Source: Epiperipatus broadwayi
Taxonomy: Eukaryota > Onychophora > Udeonychophora > Euonychophora > Peripatidae
Length of the DNA stretch: 64,000 nucleotides
Reading direction: 5' to 3'
Assembly (NCBI GenBank): GCA_028023455.1
Contig: JAQFVV010012402.1
Span: 11,760,292-11,824,291, forward strand
Below are positions 36,010 through 47,064 of the stretch, piece by piece. The notes below the pieces were generated by a model. The model worked only from the letters and a program-made list of their open reading frames with translations, was not told where the DNA came from and did no database searches. A program made the translations under genes and the position numbers. Within the stretch, counting starts at the first letter, position 1, and each line of letters starts with the position of its first letter.

Positions 36010-36655
36010 CTTTAATGTTAATGATAAAATTGAAAGTATGATTAAGAAATTAGATTTTTGGAAACAGTAATATATATAAGTATCGAAAACAATCAACTGG
36101 ATGTATTCGAAACTCTTAATATTTTTTTGTTTGAAAATAAGGTTAGTCTGTCTCAAGATATTCGAGAAAATATAATAGCACATTTAACAGGATTAAAATT
36201 GTCTTTCATGGAATATTTTCCAAAATCCAAAAACACAAATGATAATTGGATTTCAAACCCCTTCTATGCAGAAAATTTAGAAAAAGCTACATCATTATCA
36301 ATAAAGGATAAAGAAAATTTAATAGAATTATCATGTGACAGAACTTTACAAGTAGAATTCAAACGACACAATCTAATTAATTTTTGGTTAAACATTAAAA
36401 AATATGAACAACTTTCTGAGAAAGCTCTTAAATTATTATTACCGTTTACTACGGAATTAGTAGGAAGAGCTTTTTTTTCATATATATTTTTTTAAAAATA
36501 AGTATCGAAACAGATTGAACGCAGCTGTAGATTTAAGGATATACCTCGCATCTTTTGAATCAAATTTCAAAAAAATATGTTGTTCGAAACAAGCACAAAG
36601 ATCTTATTATATTTATTTTATAAAAATATTTGATTATGATAAGAAAACATACTAA
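36010..36655 (+). pseudogene. hAT transposase C-terminal region, frameshifted
   Basis: Three frames together give the end of a ZBED-type hAT transposase, the enzyme that cuts and pastes the element. First frame: NDKIESMIKKLDFWKQ, then a stop near 36067. After a frame change, an open run to 36495 includes LSQDIRENIIAHLTGLKLSF, NPF, LIELSCDRTLQVEFK and FWLNIKKYEQLSEKALKLLL, where the hATC dimerisation domain begins. Another frameshift in an A/T tract near 36480-36500 leads to KYRNRLNAAVDLRIYLASFE to a stop at 36653-36655; KYRNRLN is a conserved signature near the family C-terminus. The N-terminal BED finger and the first catalytic Asp region are absent. Clearly a dead copy; identification of the family is secure from motif order and the TIRs. 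Confidence 0.88.
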
Positions 36656-36739
36656 TTGTTTTTTTTATAATTTTGTGTTTTTATTAAAACCATTTATTAG
36701 TAAACGAAATATGACAAAATAGTAGATAAATAATGAGTC

Positions 36740-37075
36740 GGATCAAGGCAAATCAATCTAAATTATTTAATTTGAAATTAGACTCTCATTAATTCTTGAT
36801 CATCTATTGTGGATTGCTAGATGTAAGCTAGTATTTAATCATCAAAATTTTAATCCTATTAACTTCATGCTGAACAATATAAAGAAAACAAGAACAAGAG
36901 ATAGCCTGATAACCCCTGAGGTTATTTTTACCATGACTTGGGACATGCTAGATTTAACCTCTCCATGGCTAACCAATAGCAAGATGCTCCAAAACCAAAT
37001 GAAGGAATGAGAAAACACTTTGAACAAAATATGTACCAAATAACCTTTAATGTAATAATGTAATCTTTAATAAAT
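36740..37075 (+). pseudogene. LINE 3'-end fragment nested inside the hAT element
   Basis: The + strand reads LILDHLLWIARCKLVFNHQ from about 36795, continuing open to 37008. The HxxWxxRCK motif resembles the extreme C-terminus of some LINE ORF2 proteins (an LWxARCxxVF-like helix). It ends shortly before AATCTTTAATAAA near 37065. Because ordinary hAT elements have no such segment, it looks like a 5'-truncated LINE inserted after, or carried within, the transposon. Identification is tentative. Confidence 0.45.
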
Positions 37076-37444
37076 TATTTTGTAAAACATATGAAACATT
37101 GAACAAACACATACATATAAATATGTTACAGTGAGTTTATAATTTCAGTGAGTTTGTAATCTGGCGTGACGTTTAGGCGTGTTTCAATGTAATTTGTCTC
37201 ATTATGAGATGTGAATACATACATGGTCACCCTATAATATTTATAATGCAAATGCAATAACACACTCGCAATAACAAATTTCACAAAATACAATCATTTT
37301 TACGAAGTGGTACAATTTAGCGTGATGTACTACCAAGTGGTACGTGAACCAAAAAAGGTTGGGAAACACTGCTCTAAGGGATTAGCTGACTGATCTCTCA
37401 GAGATTTCAAGATATCTCATGTTCTCTTGAATATATAAAATTAA

Positions 37445-38455
37445 GGTACTTTGGTATTAAAACTGCAATGTAGAGGAGATAGAGGCCTTTTCACACCTAC
37501 AATAAATGTATAATGTTGTGATGATGTCAAATTGAAAGAAAATAATTCCTATGAGTATACATGACAAATCATGTTTTTTTATCAATGTGATCTTTTTTTT
37601 AATATTTTGACATTTTTAGTTATTGTCTAGATTTCTTTCTGATAAGTCTATTATGTTGTTTTGTGATTTTAATTGTGGTTTTTCCTATCATTAAAAAATG
37701 ATGAATACTTGGAAATTACCAAGTACCAAAATGGATGCAGTATTCTACTTAAAAATCCCAGCATACTTTGCAATCATATGGTTTCGTTTTCGGAGGGAAA
37801 ATTTTTGCTGCCGATATCTATTTTCTGTGGTAACAGTATATGTGAAAAGTTTGTTTTTAACATGCAAATTCCTGTTATATATTACATGGTAAATATCGTA
37901 GGAATATAGTTAATGTATTTTTTTATCCAAATTATTTAAAAATCAAAATCATTTACTGTTTGTTTGGTGCATATTTAAACCATTTTTTTTAATTGATGGC
38001 GTTATTATTGTAAGATCGCATATCACTTTTTAAAATTTCAAATGTTCTTAAAAGTTGTTAGTGTTGGAAGTTTTTTTTTTTAAACTTGTTAATGTTGAAA
38101 GTTGTACATATTTGATTGCATTTGTTATTGATGATGATATATATATATTTATTATCTTTTACTATTCCTTCTACTTATTTTTAGTCATCCAACATAGAGC
38201 ATATATTAGATGTACTGCATCTGTTCACATTTGTATCAATCTCCCAATAACTTTTTAAATCTTTCCAAAATACCATGTACAAGATCCATGTACATGTTCT
38301 TTTTTTGCCAAAAAAAAAGACATGTACAAGATCTGTGTACACATTATTTTGGTCAGATCATGAGATTACAAAGTTATTAGCAGATTGATGTGAATGTGAA
38401 CAGGTGCAGTAGGTCTAATATATGCTCTGTGTTACAGCTTTAATACCAAAGTACC
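37445..38455 (+). mobile_element. Non-autonomous TIR DNA transposon, copy B (1011 bp)
   Basis: Ends GGTACTTTGGTATTAAAACTG (left) and CAGCTTTAATACCAAAGTACC (right) are inverted repeats matching copy A at 30163-31433. Flanks AAAATTAA and AAAATGTA match at 6 of 8 positions, consistent with an aged 8-bp duplication. It shares the internal landmarks and the subterminal hairpin of copy A but lacks its tandem array. It sits 73 bp from the hAT element's right end. Confidence 0.88.
38191..38433. repeat. Subterminal large hairpin of TIR copy B
   Basis: The left arm AACATAGAGCATATATTAGA.. pairs with the right arm ..TCTAATATATGCTCTGTGTT; within the arms CACATTTGTATCAATCT, CCAATAACTTT and CATGTACAAGATC each have a mirrored partner. 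Arms are about 105-115 bp, and the tip contains a T-run/A-run pair. Confidence 0.88.
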
Positions 38456-38819
38456 AAAATGTATATATTTTAGATATTAAACATTACTTTAATATCTCTT
38501 ACTTTGAACTTTAATCATATCTGAATTCTTAATTACTTTATATTATATCTTAAATTTTACACTTTAAACCTCATTATTTAAATTAATTTTATTTGAAATA
38601 TTTTATATCTTGGAGTTGATAATGATTTGCCATCACCCCACTTTGCCACCCCTGATTACCCATCCCATTATAATATATTCAGACAAAGCTCAAGATGGAT
38701 ATTTTAATAAATTAAAAAAATAATGGTAATAATATGAATACTGAACCTACCATTTGATGGCGCTCTTTTTCACCCAATGCCATCAATATACTGATTTATG
38801 GGCCATCAGTTTTTTTCTT

Positions 38820-40110
38820 TTTACAGAATACCATGGTAAAAGAAATTTTTTTTTTTTTTACTTATACTATACATAAAACTCGTATTTTTTTTTTGTGTGG
38901 GTTTTTAATAAACAAACACTGTTTTTATATGGTGTTTGGGGGGGGGTGTTTTTAAATTATCAACTTTTTTTATTTATTTTGTGGTTTTTTTGTTATTGAT
39001 TTTGAATTATTGGTTTCTTTACATAATACTATGGTAAAAAAGTTTTTTTTTACCCCTTTCTATACATACAACTCGTGTGGTTTTTTTTGCCTTTTAAATA
39101 AACAAGCACTTTGTTTTTAGATGGCAGAGGGGGGTTGATTTGCTTTTCCAATTATCACCTTTTTTTGATTTTCAGCTTCTTTTTTAATTAAAGCCTTAAT
39201 TAAACAATCCAGTTTTAATTAATAAACCAACAGTTGGTTTTTAGAGGGTGGAGGGGATTGGTTTGAATTTTAATTCTCGTCTTTTAGTATCTCTTGCCGA
39301 TGTATTGGAAACTTCGCATATTAATTTTAAATGTGTTCGAATATAGAATACATAAACAAAGAGATAGATTAACAAAATATACGAATTATTGGAGGGGGGT
39401 TGGTTTGCTTTTAAATTATCAACTTTTGATTGATTTTTAGCTTTTGGGGGGGGGGGCTTATTAATCAATTAATTTTTAATAAACCAACAGTTGGTTTTTA
39501 GAGGGTGGAGGGGAGGTTGGTTTGATTTTTAATTATTGTCTTTTATTTTATTATTATAAGGTGTTTTTTTTTAATATTTATGCTACCAAAACCTTTATAT
39601 CAGGGGTCCCCAACCCTATGTCCACGGGCACCATGGTGCCTGCAAACCATTTTACGTGTGCCCGCTGCTATCCAAACACAATAAAAAATTATTTATCTGA
39701 TACAAATAAATTTAATTTTTAAAATTTCTTATAAATTATTGTATTATATTGTAATCAAATTGTAGGGCATACTATACTTTTACAGCATAAAAATATAAAC
39801 GTTAATTATATGTTAAAATTTTATTTTTGAAATAAATATTTTTTTGTACATTATGTGTATTATTAACAATATACAACTATAAATTTACATTAAAAAAATA
39901 AATAGTGCCCGCCATCTGGTTGAAAAAAATAAATGGTGCCCGCCACCTGGCCGGTATTATAGAATGTGTTCTTAAGTGCAAAAAGGTTGGGGACTCCTGT
40001 TTTATATGATAGCAAAAAGTTATTCCTTTATTTTTGGTCTTTTTTCAAAAAGCCTTAATTAAACAGTTTGTTTTTAAAAAACATTTTTTTATTGGGGCGG
40101 GGAGTTATGG
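38820..40110 (+). repeat. Degenerate G/T-rich tandem array
   Basis: Phrases recur several times: AATAAACCAACAGTTGGTTT plus TTAGAGGGTGGAGGGGA (39218 and 39478), GGAGGGGGGTTGGTTTGCTTTT, AATTATCAACTTTT..GATT and AAGCCTTAATTAAACA. The G-run/T-run strand bias is constant across the array, and G runs may form quadruplexes. Open frames across it on the minus strand are not meaningful. The hAT MITE at 39601-39999 is inserted within it. Confidence 0.8.
39601..39999 (+). mobile_element. hAT MITE, 399 bp
   Basis: The left terminus CAGGGGTCCCCAACC (39601-39615) and right terminus GGTTGGGGACTCCTG (39985-39999) are inverted repeats with one mismatch, a classic hAT end. Flanks CTTTATAT and TTTTATAT match at 7 of 8. 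Subterminal GTGCC(T/C)GC words recur near both ends. No transposase remains. The termini differ from the 35805 element, so it is a different hAT family. Confidence 0.92.
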
Positions 40111-40350
40111 TTTGTTTGACTCCAATAGGAGATGAGCCTCAAAGCTGTAAGTAACGGTATTTTGTGGAGCCATCCAACCAACTTCCCCTATGCAGAACCT
40201 AGCTATGCTTGCAGGAGTGGCAACAGAATTCCCCAGATCCTGTAGTTGATTAAAACCATGCTCCTTGCCCCACAAATGCATAGCTTCACATATGGCAAGA
40301 GATGTTCCTTTGTAGAAAAACACAACAGCATCAACTTGTGTGACCAGCAA
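40105..40350 (-). CDS. Unassigned open frame, 81 codons
   Basis: A minus-strand frame with unusually balanced composition for this window, reading MLVTQVDAVVFFYKGTSLAI near its start and IARFCIGEVGWMAPQNTV later. I do not recognise the family. It extends upstream without an obvious upstream start because the flanking 40360-40500 also has coding-like composition but contains stops. It could be a retrogene or transposon fragment. There is no intron signal, promoter or neighbour that clarifies function, and I doubt it is expressed. Confidence 0.25.
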   Translation of the reverse strand: MLVTQVDAVVFFYKGTSLAICEAMHLWGKEHGFNQLQDLGNSVATPASIARFCIGEVGWMAPQNTVTYSFEAHLLLESNKP

Positions 40351-40359
40351 TTCATTCCC

Positions 40360-40876
40360 CCTTCAACCAATTTTAAACACTTGCCACTATCATTTTACTG
40401 TTCTTGCATGGATTCATGCATAAACATGCCTCTGCACATGAACTTGGCAGAACTCTGCTGAAAACCCTAACTTTTTCAGGTTGTGTGCAGTTCAAAATCA
40501 TAGGGAAGCATGCATGACCACCTGACAATTCCTAATATGTAATACTAAATCCACTACGCTTTCTCAAAATTTGTCCATAATGAATTTTTTGATAGTTTCA
40601 CATCCTTCAAACATGGCTGCCATCAAATCAGACCATAGTGAGAGTTGAATTGCGCTCACTTGAGAAATACTGTCACAAGTCAACAGGCATAGTATTTTGT
40701 TATGTAATCGTAGGATACATCACCCTCTAAGCAGCCTGTTATGGCTCTAAACAACACTGTTGTAGTGTTATCCATAAGTTAGGCTGCTAAACGGTATATT
40801 GATGTGTGTTGTGTGAAAAACAACACCATCAAGCACTAGGTTCTGTATTCATACTATTACCAAAATAATATATATA
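40360..40876. other. Balanced-composition sequence without assigned function
   Basis: Less AT-rich than its surroundings; no SINE boxes, no TIR and no readable domain. It may belong with the open frame at 40105-40350. Confidence 0.3.
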
Positions 40877-41277
40877 TTTTTAAATAATACTTTTATGTAA
40901 ACAGTACTGCTTAATTAAAAAGTAGATAAATAATAAAGTGATCCACTATAAAGTAGAAAAAAAAGAATTTTGGTTAATTTGCCATTATTGGAAAATATCA
41001 GAGATTTTAAGAATCTATATTTGTTATAAAACAATTGGAAATTTCAGGAATATTATCATTTCAAAAAGGCTATTGAGTTTCTAATAAATCATAAAAATCA
41101 CAAGAGTCTCAAATGATTTATGATTTCCAATTGTTTTATAACAAAGATCTGATATTTTTCAGGAATGGAAAATTAACTGAGATTCACATATTTTTCTACT
41201 TATTTTAGTCAGGTTACTTTGTTATTTTTCTACTTTTTAGTTAGCTAGTACTATTTATATAAAAGCATTATTTAAAA
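40877..41277. mobile_element. Foldback MITE, about 400 bp
   Basis: The left half, from TTTTAAATAATACTTTTATG inward through AAAAAGTAGATAAATAA, GGAAAATATCAGA and TTGTTATAAAACAATTGGAA, is mirrored by the right half ending GCATTATTTAAAA at 41277. Arms are about 170 bp with an unpaired centre of about 41050-41105. Non-coding. Confidence 0.85.
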
Positions 41278-41720
41278 AAAAAAATTTTTTTTTTTTTTTT
41301 TACATATTATTTTGTTAAAGCAAAAAAAAAATCTCAGCAGGAGCAAATTTCAAAAATGTGGACATTCAGACAAAAACACACATAGACACAGCAAGTTAAT
41401 AAAAAAGCAAAGCATACAATCAAAAAGTAATCAGCAATAAGTAGAATCAGATTAACTCTTTTCAAAAATTATTAATTCATAATACACAATATTGCATTTG
41501 TAGTGTATTTATATAAATAATACTTTTACTCAAAATATTTATCTTTTTTCCAACTATTGAAACAAAATATGGTTGTAAAAAGATTTTTAAAAATGAAAAT
41601 AATAAATATATTTCATAGGTAGATTGTATTCCAATAAACGACTTTAATTACGATTCTTAGAAATAAATGATTTTTTCAAAATCTAATCTAAATTGCAACA
41701 GGAAGTAAACTTTTTTTATA
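41278..41720. other. A-rich and T-rich sequence, nothing recognised
   Basis: Opens with a run of A then T (41272-41301). No gene was seen. Confidence 0.5.
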
Positions 41721-41725
41721 GTCAA

Positions 41726-41796
41726 GCATTGGTGGCCTAGTGGTTAGCATAGCTGTCTTCCAAGCAGCTGGCCCAGGTTCGCTTCCGGTCAACGCA
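41726..41796 (+). tRNA. tRNA-Gly(UCC)-like sequence, probable pseudogene
   Basis: The 71-nt segment begins GCATTGGTGG and ends TCAACGCA, with anticodon loop CTTCCAA (anticodon TCC, glycine) on an intact 5-bp stem GCTGT/GCAGC. The acceptor stem keeps most pairs, and the T arm has GGTTCG. Defects: the D stem no longer pairs (CCT against ATA), one acceptor pair is A/C, and one base of the T stem 3' strand is missing compared with a canonical 72-nt tRNA-Gly. Either a tRNA pseudogene or a tRNA-Gly-derived SINE head; intact function is unlikely. Confidence 0.7.
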
Positions 41797-41799
41797 TTT

Positions 41800-44616
41800 G
41801 ACATATGGAAAAAAAATATCTTTTTAAATGCAATATAAATATATATTATACTGGAAAGCTTACTATCCTCCATCATAAGATTCCACTAGATTTCTAGCCT
41901 AGAATATTTATAAATTTTCAGATGAGGATACGCACACAGATGCCTACTACAGCTGTCCCTTCATATATAGATCTATTGTTGCTGCCAGATTGTAGAGAGT
42001 AGTGATTCTTGGTAAAATAAACAATTGGCATCTGCAGGCAACAGTAAACCAATGTCAGATCTAGCATCTAACAACAATACTTATTAACAATAAAATAAAA
42101 AGCTTACAATAGTAAAATTGATTACAACCTTTTTTTTAAATAGGTAGAAAATGTATTTGGCAGTTGACCATGATATTATTCTTCCCCACAATGTTACTTC
42201 AGTTCATTAATAACAATTGGATTTTACAGACTTGACTATTTATAAATGTGCACATGTATATATTCACAATAATATGAACCTACAATCTAAATATTTCAGG
42301 CTTAATTAGTATACTGGTTCACATGTTGCTGAACAAAGATCATATGTGGTGCACAAGATCCTAACCATGAAAAGAAACATATAGGGAACAATAATAAAAA
42401 GATCCATGATTAACCTATGTTAAAGAGTGAACTATATATAAAACCCTGGGAAGAAGCACTTTATCCAAAGCAAACATCAAAAAGAACCAATTTCAAGTGG
42501 TAAATGAACACAGGTTTGAACAGTTAAAAATAACATATAAGTGAGCATGGGGGGGGGAGTTACTATACCCAATGCAGAATATCAAAATCAGCCTAGGTAT
42601 AGGAGTAGGTAGAATAATAAGTCAAAGGGTTGAACATATAAATAAAACTTTGCACACACACACAAGCAAAACTTTGTCTTTAATTTTCAAATGCATATGA
42701 CATAAATAACAAAAGAAAAAAATTGCCAGTAATTTAAACAGTTCAACAGTTATATAAAAAATTATATACACACACCTATATATTCTAAGTACAAATAAAT
42801 GATGTCAACTGTTATCAAGGCATTGTTAATCATAACATACTAAAAAAATATTCTAGATTTTTTTTTTTTTTTTAAACTTACAAATTTTTTATTATTTTTT
42901 GCTAAAAAAAATTCTAGATTGTCTAAAACAATCATAAAAGTGCAAAGGGGAGGGAGATTTTCCTCATAGATTCTTTTCAGTAACTTTTCTTCTAAAATAT
43001 TGTAATTTAAAAAAATAACTTTAAAAAAAAAATAATTCAGACTATTAAAATGAACTATCAACTGCTAAATTTAATAGAAATTAAAGAGTTTTAAATAAAA
43101 CATTACTAAAACAATTATAATATAACATATATAAAAAGAAAAAAATCAATACACAGACATACACAATTATCTCCTTATGTATCACTGACTTATTGGTATA
43201 TCATTAATAATAATTCATATGAAAATTTTTAGCTTCAGTTCAAAGAGAATTAGGTAAAGAACTATTACTTTATGGAAAGATTGATAATATATAAATGTGT
43301 ATGCACATCTGACATTGGTTTTTACATCTTATTTTTTTGATTTCTCCTAGTCAGGTATTGTAGTTTGTCATGAAGCTGCTTCATTGGTACAAAGAGATGC
43401 ATCTTTTATACAGTCTCTTTGATAGCATTGATTGGCTTAGTTGGTCAGTTAACAAGCCAAGAGTTAGCATATGCTGGCTACAGGCTTCTGCTGGAGAGTG
43501 GAGTTTATTTCTGGTGTTTTAGCAGCACATATCTTCAAATACAGTAACTAGAGGAAGTACTGAGCTCATCATCAAGATGGGCATAAATAAATATGCCATA
43601 ATCAATAAAAATAAAACTGAATCAGAAGAATTAGAATAAAATATACTTTTTAACTGGTCTTTTTATAAACCTATGATTCATTATTTAGTTCACTCAAAAA
43701 TTTCAGAAATCTCTTTAATTACTAAACCAGTGATTAAAATTTTTAACTCAGATAAGCGAACAATTTTAATTAATGAATTAAAATTTATAATTAATCAATT
43801 TAATCTGAATTTTTAAAGATAACAATACTTCATAATATATATATTAATTGACTTAATTAATAATGAGCTGATTAGACTTGGTAAAAAATCATTTTAAGAT
43901 TAAGCATTATTTCTGAAATATAAAAAAAAATTCACTAAAAAGATAACAAACTTGGCTTTAAAAGTCATATTTAAAAAAAACTTACATTTAAATAAACTGA
44001 ATTAATCTTAACATTTGTCTTTCTATTGATGTGTACATATATGTAATACTGTATCTATATATAAGAAAGAAAACAAAAACTAAATTAAGTTGTGGTTAGC
44101 CATCACTAAATACTTGCATATAAATTACTATTGAGATAGATAAAGCTCCATTTCAATATATATAAAGATCTCATTATGTAATGGTAGTATATTTACTTAT
44201 CTTTCTAGATTTGAGTTGGAATTATGGCTGAGAAATGTTTGAAAAAAAATTCAGATTTCAGTCAAGCTTAGAATTTTTTTTAAAACATAGTTGGCCTATA
44301 ATCTATCCAGTTAATCGTTCAGTATTGGGTCAGCAAATTGTTATCTAGCCACTATTGGGGGGAAAATGTTCAATATCTGACAATTGGAAAGTCTGCTACC
44401 AAATGCATTTTTTTCAAATGTTTATTTCTGGAATGATTGTTATAAAAGTCTTCCCTCTGCTATGGTTTATTTAGACTGTTTTGCCTTTTTATTTATATGT
44501 ATAGTTAATAACTTATTCTTTCAATAAAGGAGTTGATTTTTAGATGTGTATTTATTGTTTGTAGTTTATGTATAGGAAAACCATAACACCTAGCAAGTAA
44601 AATTGTTTATATATAT
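41800..44616. other. AT-rich sequence, nothing recognised
   Basis: A G run occurs at 42550-42557 and an A/T homopolymer stretch near 42858-42874. 43340-43560 is slightly GC-richer, but no frame was identified. Confidence 0.5.
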
Positions 44617-44707
44617 ATATTATTTTTATGCTGGTCTGGTTTAATTTTGGATTTGGGGTAGTTTTGATTTTATATTGACTAGTTTAGCTTTATGCTTGTA
44701 ATGTTTA
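44617..44707 (+). repeat. PLE terminal direct repeat (pseudo-LTR), left
   Basis: 91 bp identical to 47523-47613. Confidence 0.95.
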
Positions 44708-45009
44708 CATTTTAATGAGTTTTTTTGCATTTAAGAGTAGTTTTGCTGATGTAGTGTAAAGATTTTTTTTTCTTTTATTATTGGTATATTTTATTATTGA
44801 TATTTATTATTGATATTTTATTATTGATATATTTTTTGTTTTTTAATTATTGATATATTTGAATGTCATTTATGTATATTATGTTTGTTGTTTGAGTTTG
44901 AGTTGAAAGAGTATATTTGTGTTTATTTGTTTATATATATATAGAAGTGTGTGTGTGTTTTTTTAGTGGGTTTTAATTTATAAGGGTATTAGTAATTGGG
45001 TTTTTTAGT

Positions 45010-47064
45010 ATGGGTTTGTGGAGTTTAGTTTTTGATAATTTTCCATTGAATGATATTAGAAGGATTAAAAATTTGTCTAGATTGAGTGATAGGATAGAGT
45101 CTTTACGATGGCAGATTTATTTTCTTAAAAAATGTAGGGAATTTAGTGTTTTTCCTAGGTGCTGTGTTATTAATTTTAGTAAAAATAAAAAGTTGCTTCA
45201 AAATAAGAATTTAGTTTTTAAGTTACAAACATATATATTGAATAGTTTTTTAAAAGAAACGTTTGTAAGTTTTTACAAATTTATTTATCTATATAAAAGG
45301 AATAGATATTATTTAGAAAGGAGGCAAGATTTTAATTATTCAATTTTGAATTTTTTTATGAGACAATTTAGACAGAATAGGTCAAATTTCTATTGTAAAA
45401 AATATGAAAGAAAATTAAAGTGGTTGTTTGGGAAAGTTAATGAAATTTATTGTAGTGATAAAGGGTATGAGAATAATGTTTCTGAGGATAGAGTTGTTAA
45501 TCTTTCTGATTTGAAGTTATATGATAGAGAATTAGATATTCTTGGTAAAGGCCCTAATTTTGTTCCATTTCATTCAAAAAATATAGTTTTTGATACAATT
45601 TCGTCTATTGAATCTAGTGATTTGAGTGATGAGCAGAAAGTTGGTATTCAATCGATTTTGAATAAGAGTTTAAAAAGGAAAGAAAAATTTGTTATTAATC
45701 CTGCTGAGATTAAGCATCTTAAAAATAGGTTAATTGCTAATGATGTAATTATTTCTGGTGAAGACAAAGCTGGTAGGTTTGTTATTATGAAAGGAGATGA
45801 ATTCAAAGAGAAAATGTATAGTGAATTAATTAATGGTAAATATATGTTGTTAGATAAAGATCCAGGTGATTTGATTAAAAGAAAATTGATAGATACTATG
45901 AAAAAAATGGTTAATTTAAAAATTTTTAATAGAGTAGATTATTTAAAGTGCTATCCTAATGATTTTACATCAGCTAAGGTGTTTGTGAATATTAAAACTC
46001 ATAAAGATGGTTTTCCTTTAAGATTTATTTTTGATTTTACAGGTAGTGTTGTAGAGGGTATTTATAGATTCTTGAATAATTTTTTAAAACAATTTGTTGA
46101 TTTTGGTCAGTACACAGTTTCTTCTTCTTTTGAGGCTTTTGATAAGATTAATAATTTTAAAATGGAAAATAATTAGGTATTTGGAAGTTTAGATATTAAA
46201 AATATGTATCAGTCTGTTATTAGGTTAAGCAGTATTGAGGTTCTTTTGTCTGTATTGATTAAGAAAAGTTCTTTATCAAAAAATAAAATATTAAGGTAAT
46301 TAAATATTTGCTTTTGTTATTGGAAGATTCTATGTATTTTACTTATAAAGATAATTTTTATAAGATTAAGGAAGGGTGGATAATAGGTTATATTATTTCT
46401 CCTTTAGTATGTTCACTTTATATTAGTTATATGGAAGAGGAAATTATTATTAAAAAGAATTTTTTATATGTAAAATTATTTGTCAGATATGTTGATGATT
46501 GTTTATTTGTAGTTGAGAATGATAAATTGAAGGAATTTGTAATTTGTAGTTGAGAATGATAAATTGAAGGAATTTGTAAATGAGTTTAATTGTTTTGATC
46601 CTTCTATAAAATTTGTGTTAGAAGGAGGAGGGTTAGATTTTGGTAAGTTAAAATTTTTAGATCTTTTGGTGATTAGAAATGTAGAAACTAATTGTTTATT
46701 GTGCAGTCATTTAGTTAAAAGTAAAGAATTAAGATCTATAATTAAACCTGATAGCTATCAGTCTGTATCTCATAAAGTAGCTGCTTTAAGGAATTATTGT
46801 CATAGGAATATTAAATTAAATAATTCTAGTGGGGTAGCTTTGTTTCAGAAATATCAATTTTATAAAGATTACTTGAGTGTTGGATACTCTGATAAATTTG
46901 TTAAAAGTATTTTATTTAATAATAATATTTGTAAGGATGTAAAGGTTAAAGAAAAATATGATTTTATTTCTTTGCCATTTAAATTGTCTTCTTATAAAAT
47001 TGTGTATAGAAATAGTAAATTGTTTGGAAATAAGAAAATTGCTTGGAAAAGGGTGTTACATTGA
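45010..47064 (+). pseudogene. Penelope-type reverse transcriptase, four-part broken frame
   Basis: Starts at ATG 45010 and stays open for 388 codons. The N-terminal region has LGKGPNFVPF (about residue 178) and EDKAGRFVIMK (about 251), both PLE hallmarks; VNIKTHKDGFPLRFI precedes the palm. An in-frame TAG at 46174-46176 interrupts just before SLDIKNMYQSV, RT motif A with its catalytic Asp. A second stop (46297-46299) and a frameshift follow, then the SPLVCSLYISYMEEE block (motif B) and FVRYVDDCLFV, whose YVDD is the catalytic motif C (about 46485-46515). A 37-bp tandem duplication at 46506-46579 then shifts the frame, and the thumb region continues to 47064. The catalytic residues survive, so decay is recent. 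The fold is related to telomerase reverse transcriptase. It is followed directly by the endonuclease. Confidence 0.9.
46506..46579 (+). repeat. Perfect 37-bp tandem duplication inside the RT gene
   Basis: TTTGTAGTTGAGAATGATAA plus 17 more bases occurs twice without mismatch (46506-46542, 46543-46579). Its length is not a multiple of three, so it alone explains the frame change between the YVDD-bearing frame and the following thumb frame. Confidence 0.97.

Larger units (their letters stand above)
35805..37371 (+). mobile_element. hAT DNA transposon, 1567 bp, perfect 8-bp TSD
   Basis: The left terminus CAGTGTTTCCCAACC (35805-35819) and right terminus GGTTGGGAAACACTG (37357-37371) are perfect 15-bp inverted repeats of the ZBED-type hAT group. 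Both ends are flanked by CTCTAAGG (35797-35804 and 37372-37379), a perfect 8-bp target duplication, as expected for hAT. Subterminal GGTACGCG repeats are also typical. Inside are a broken transposase C-terminal half and a nested LINE-like fragment. It is too short to be autonomous (intact relatives encode about 600 residues). Confidence 0.95.

Noticed and set aside
41726-41796. Functional tRNA-Gly gene
   Set aside because: Broken D stem and a missing T-stem base make a working tRNA unlikely, so it is listed as a probable pseudogene.
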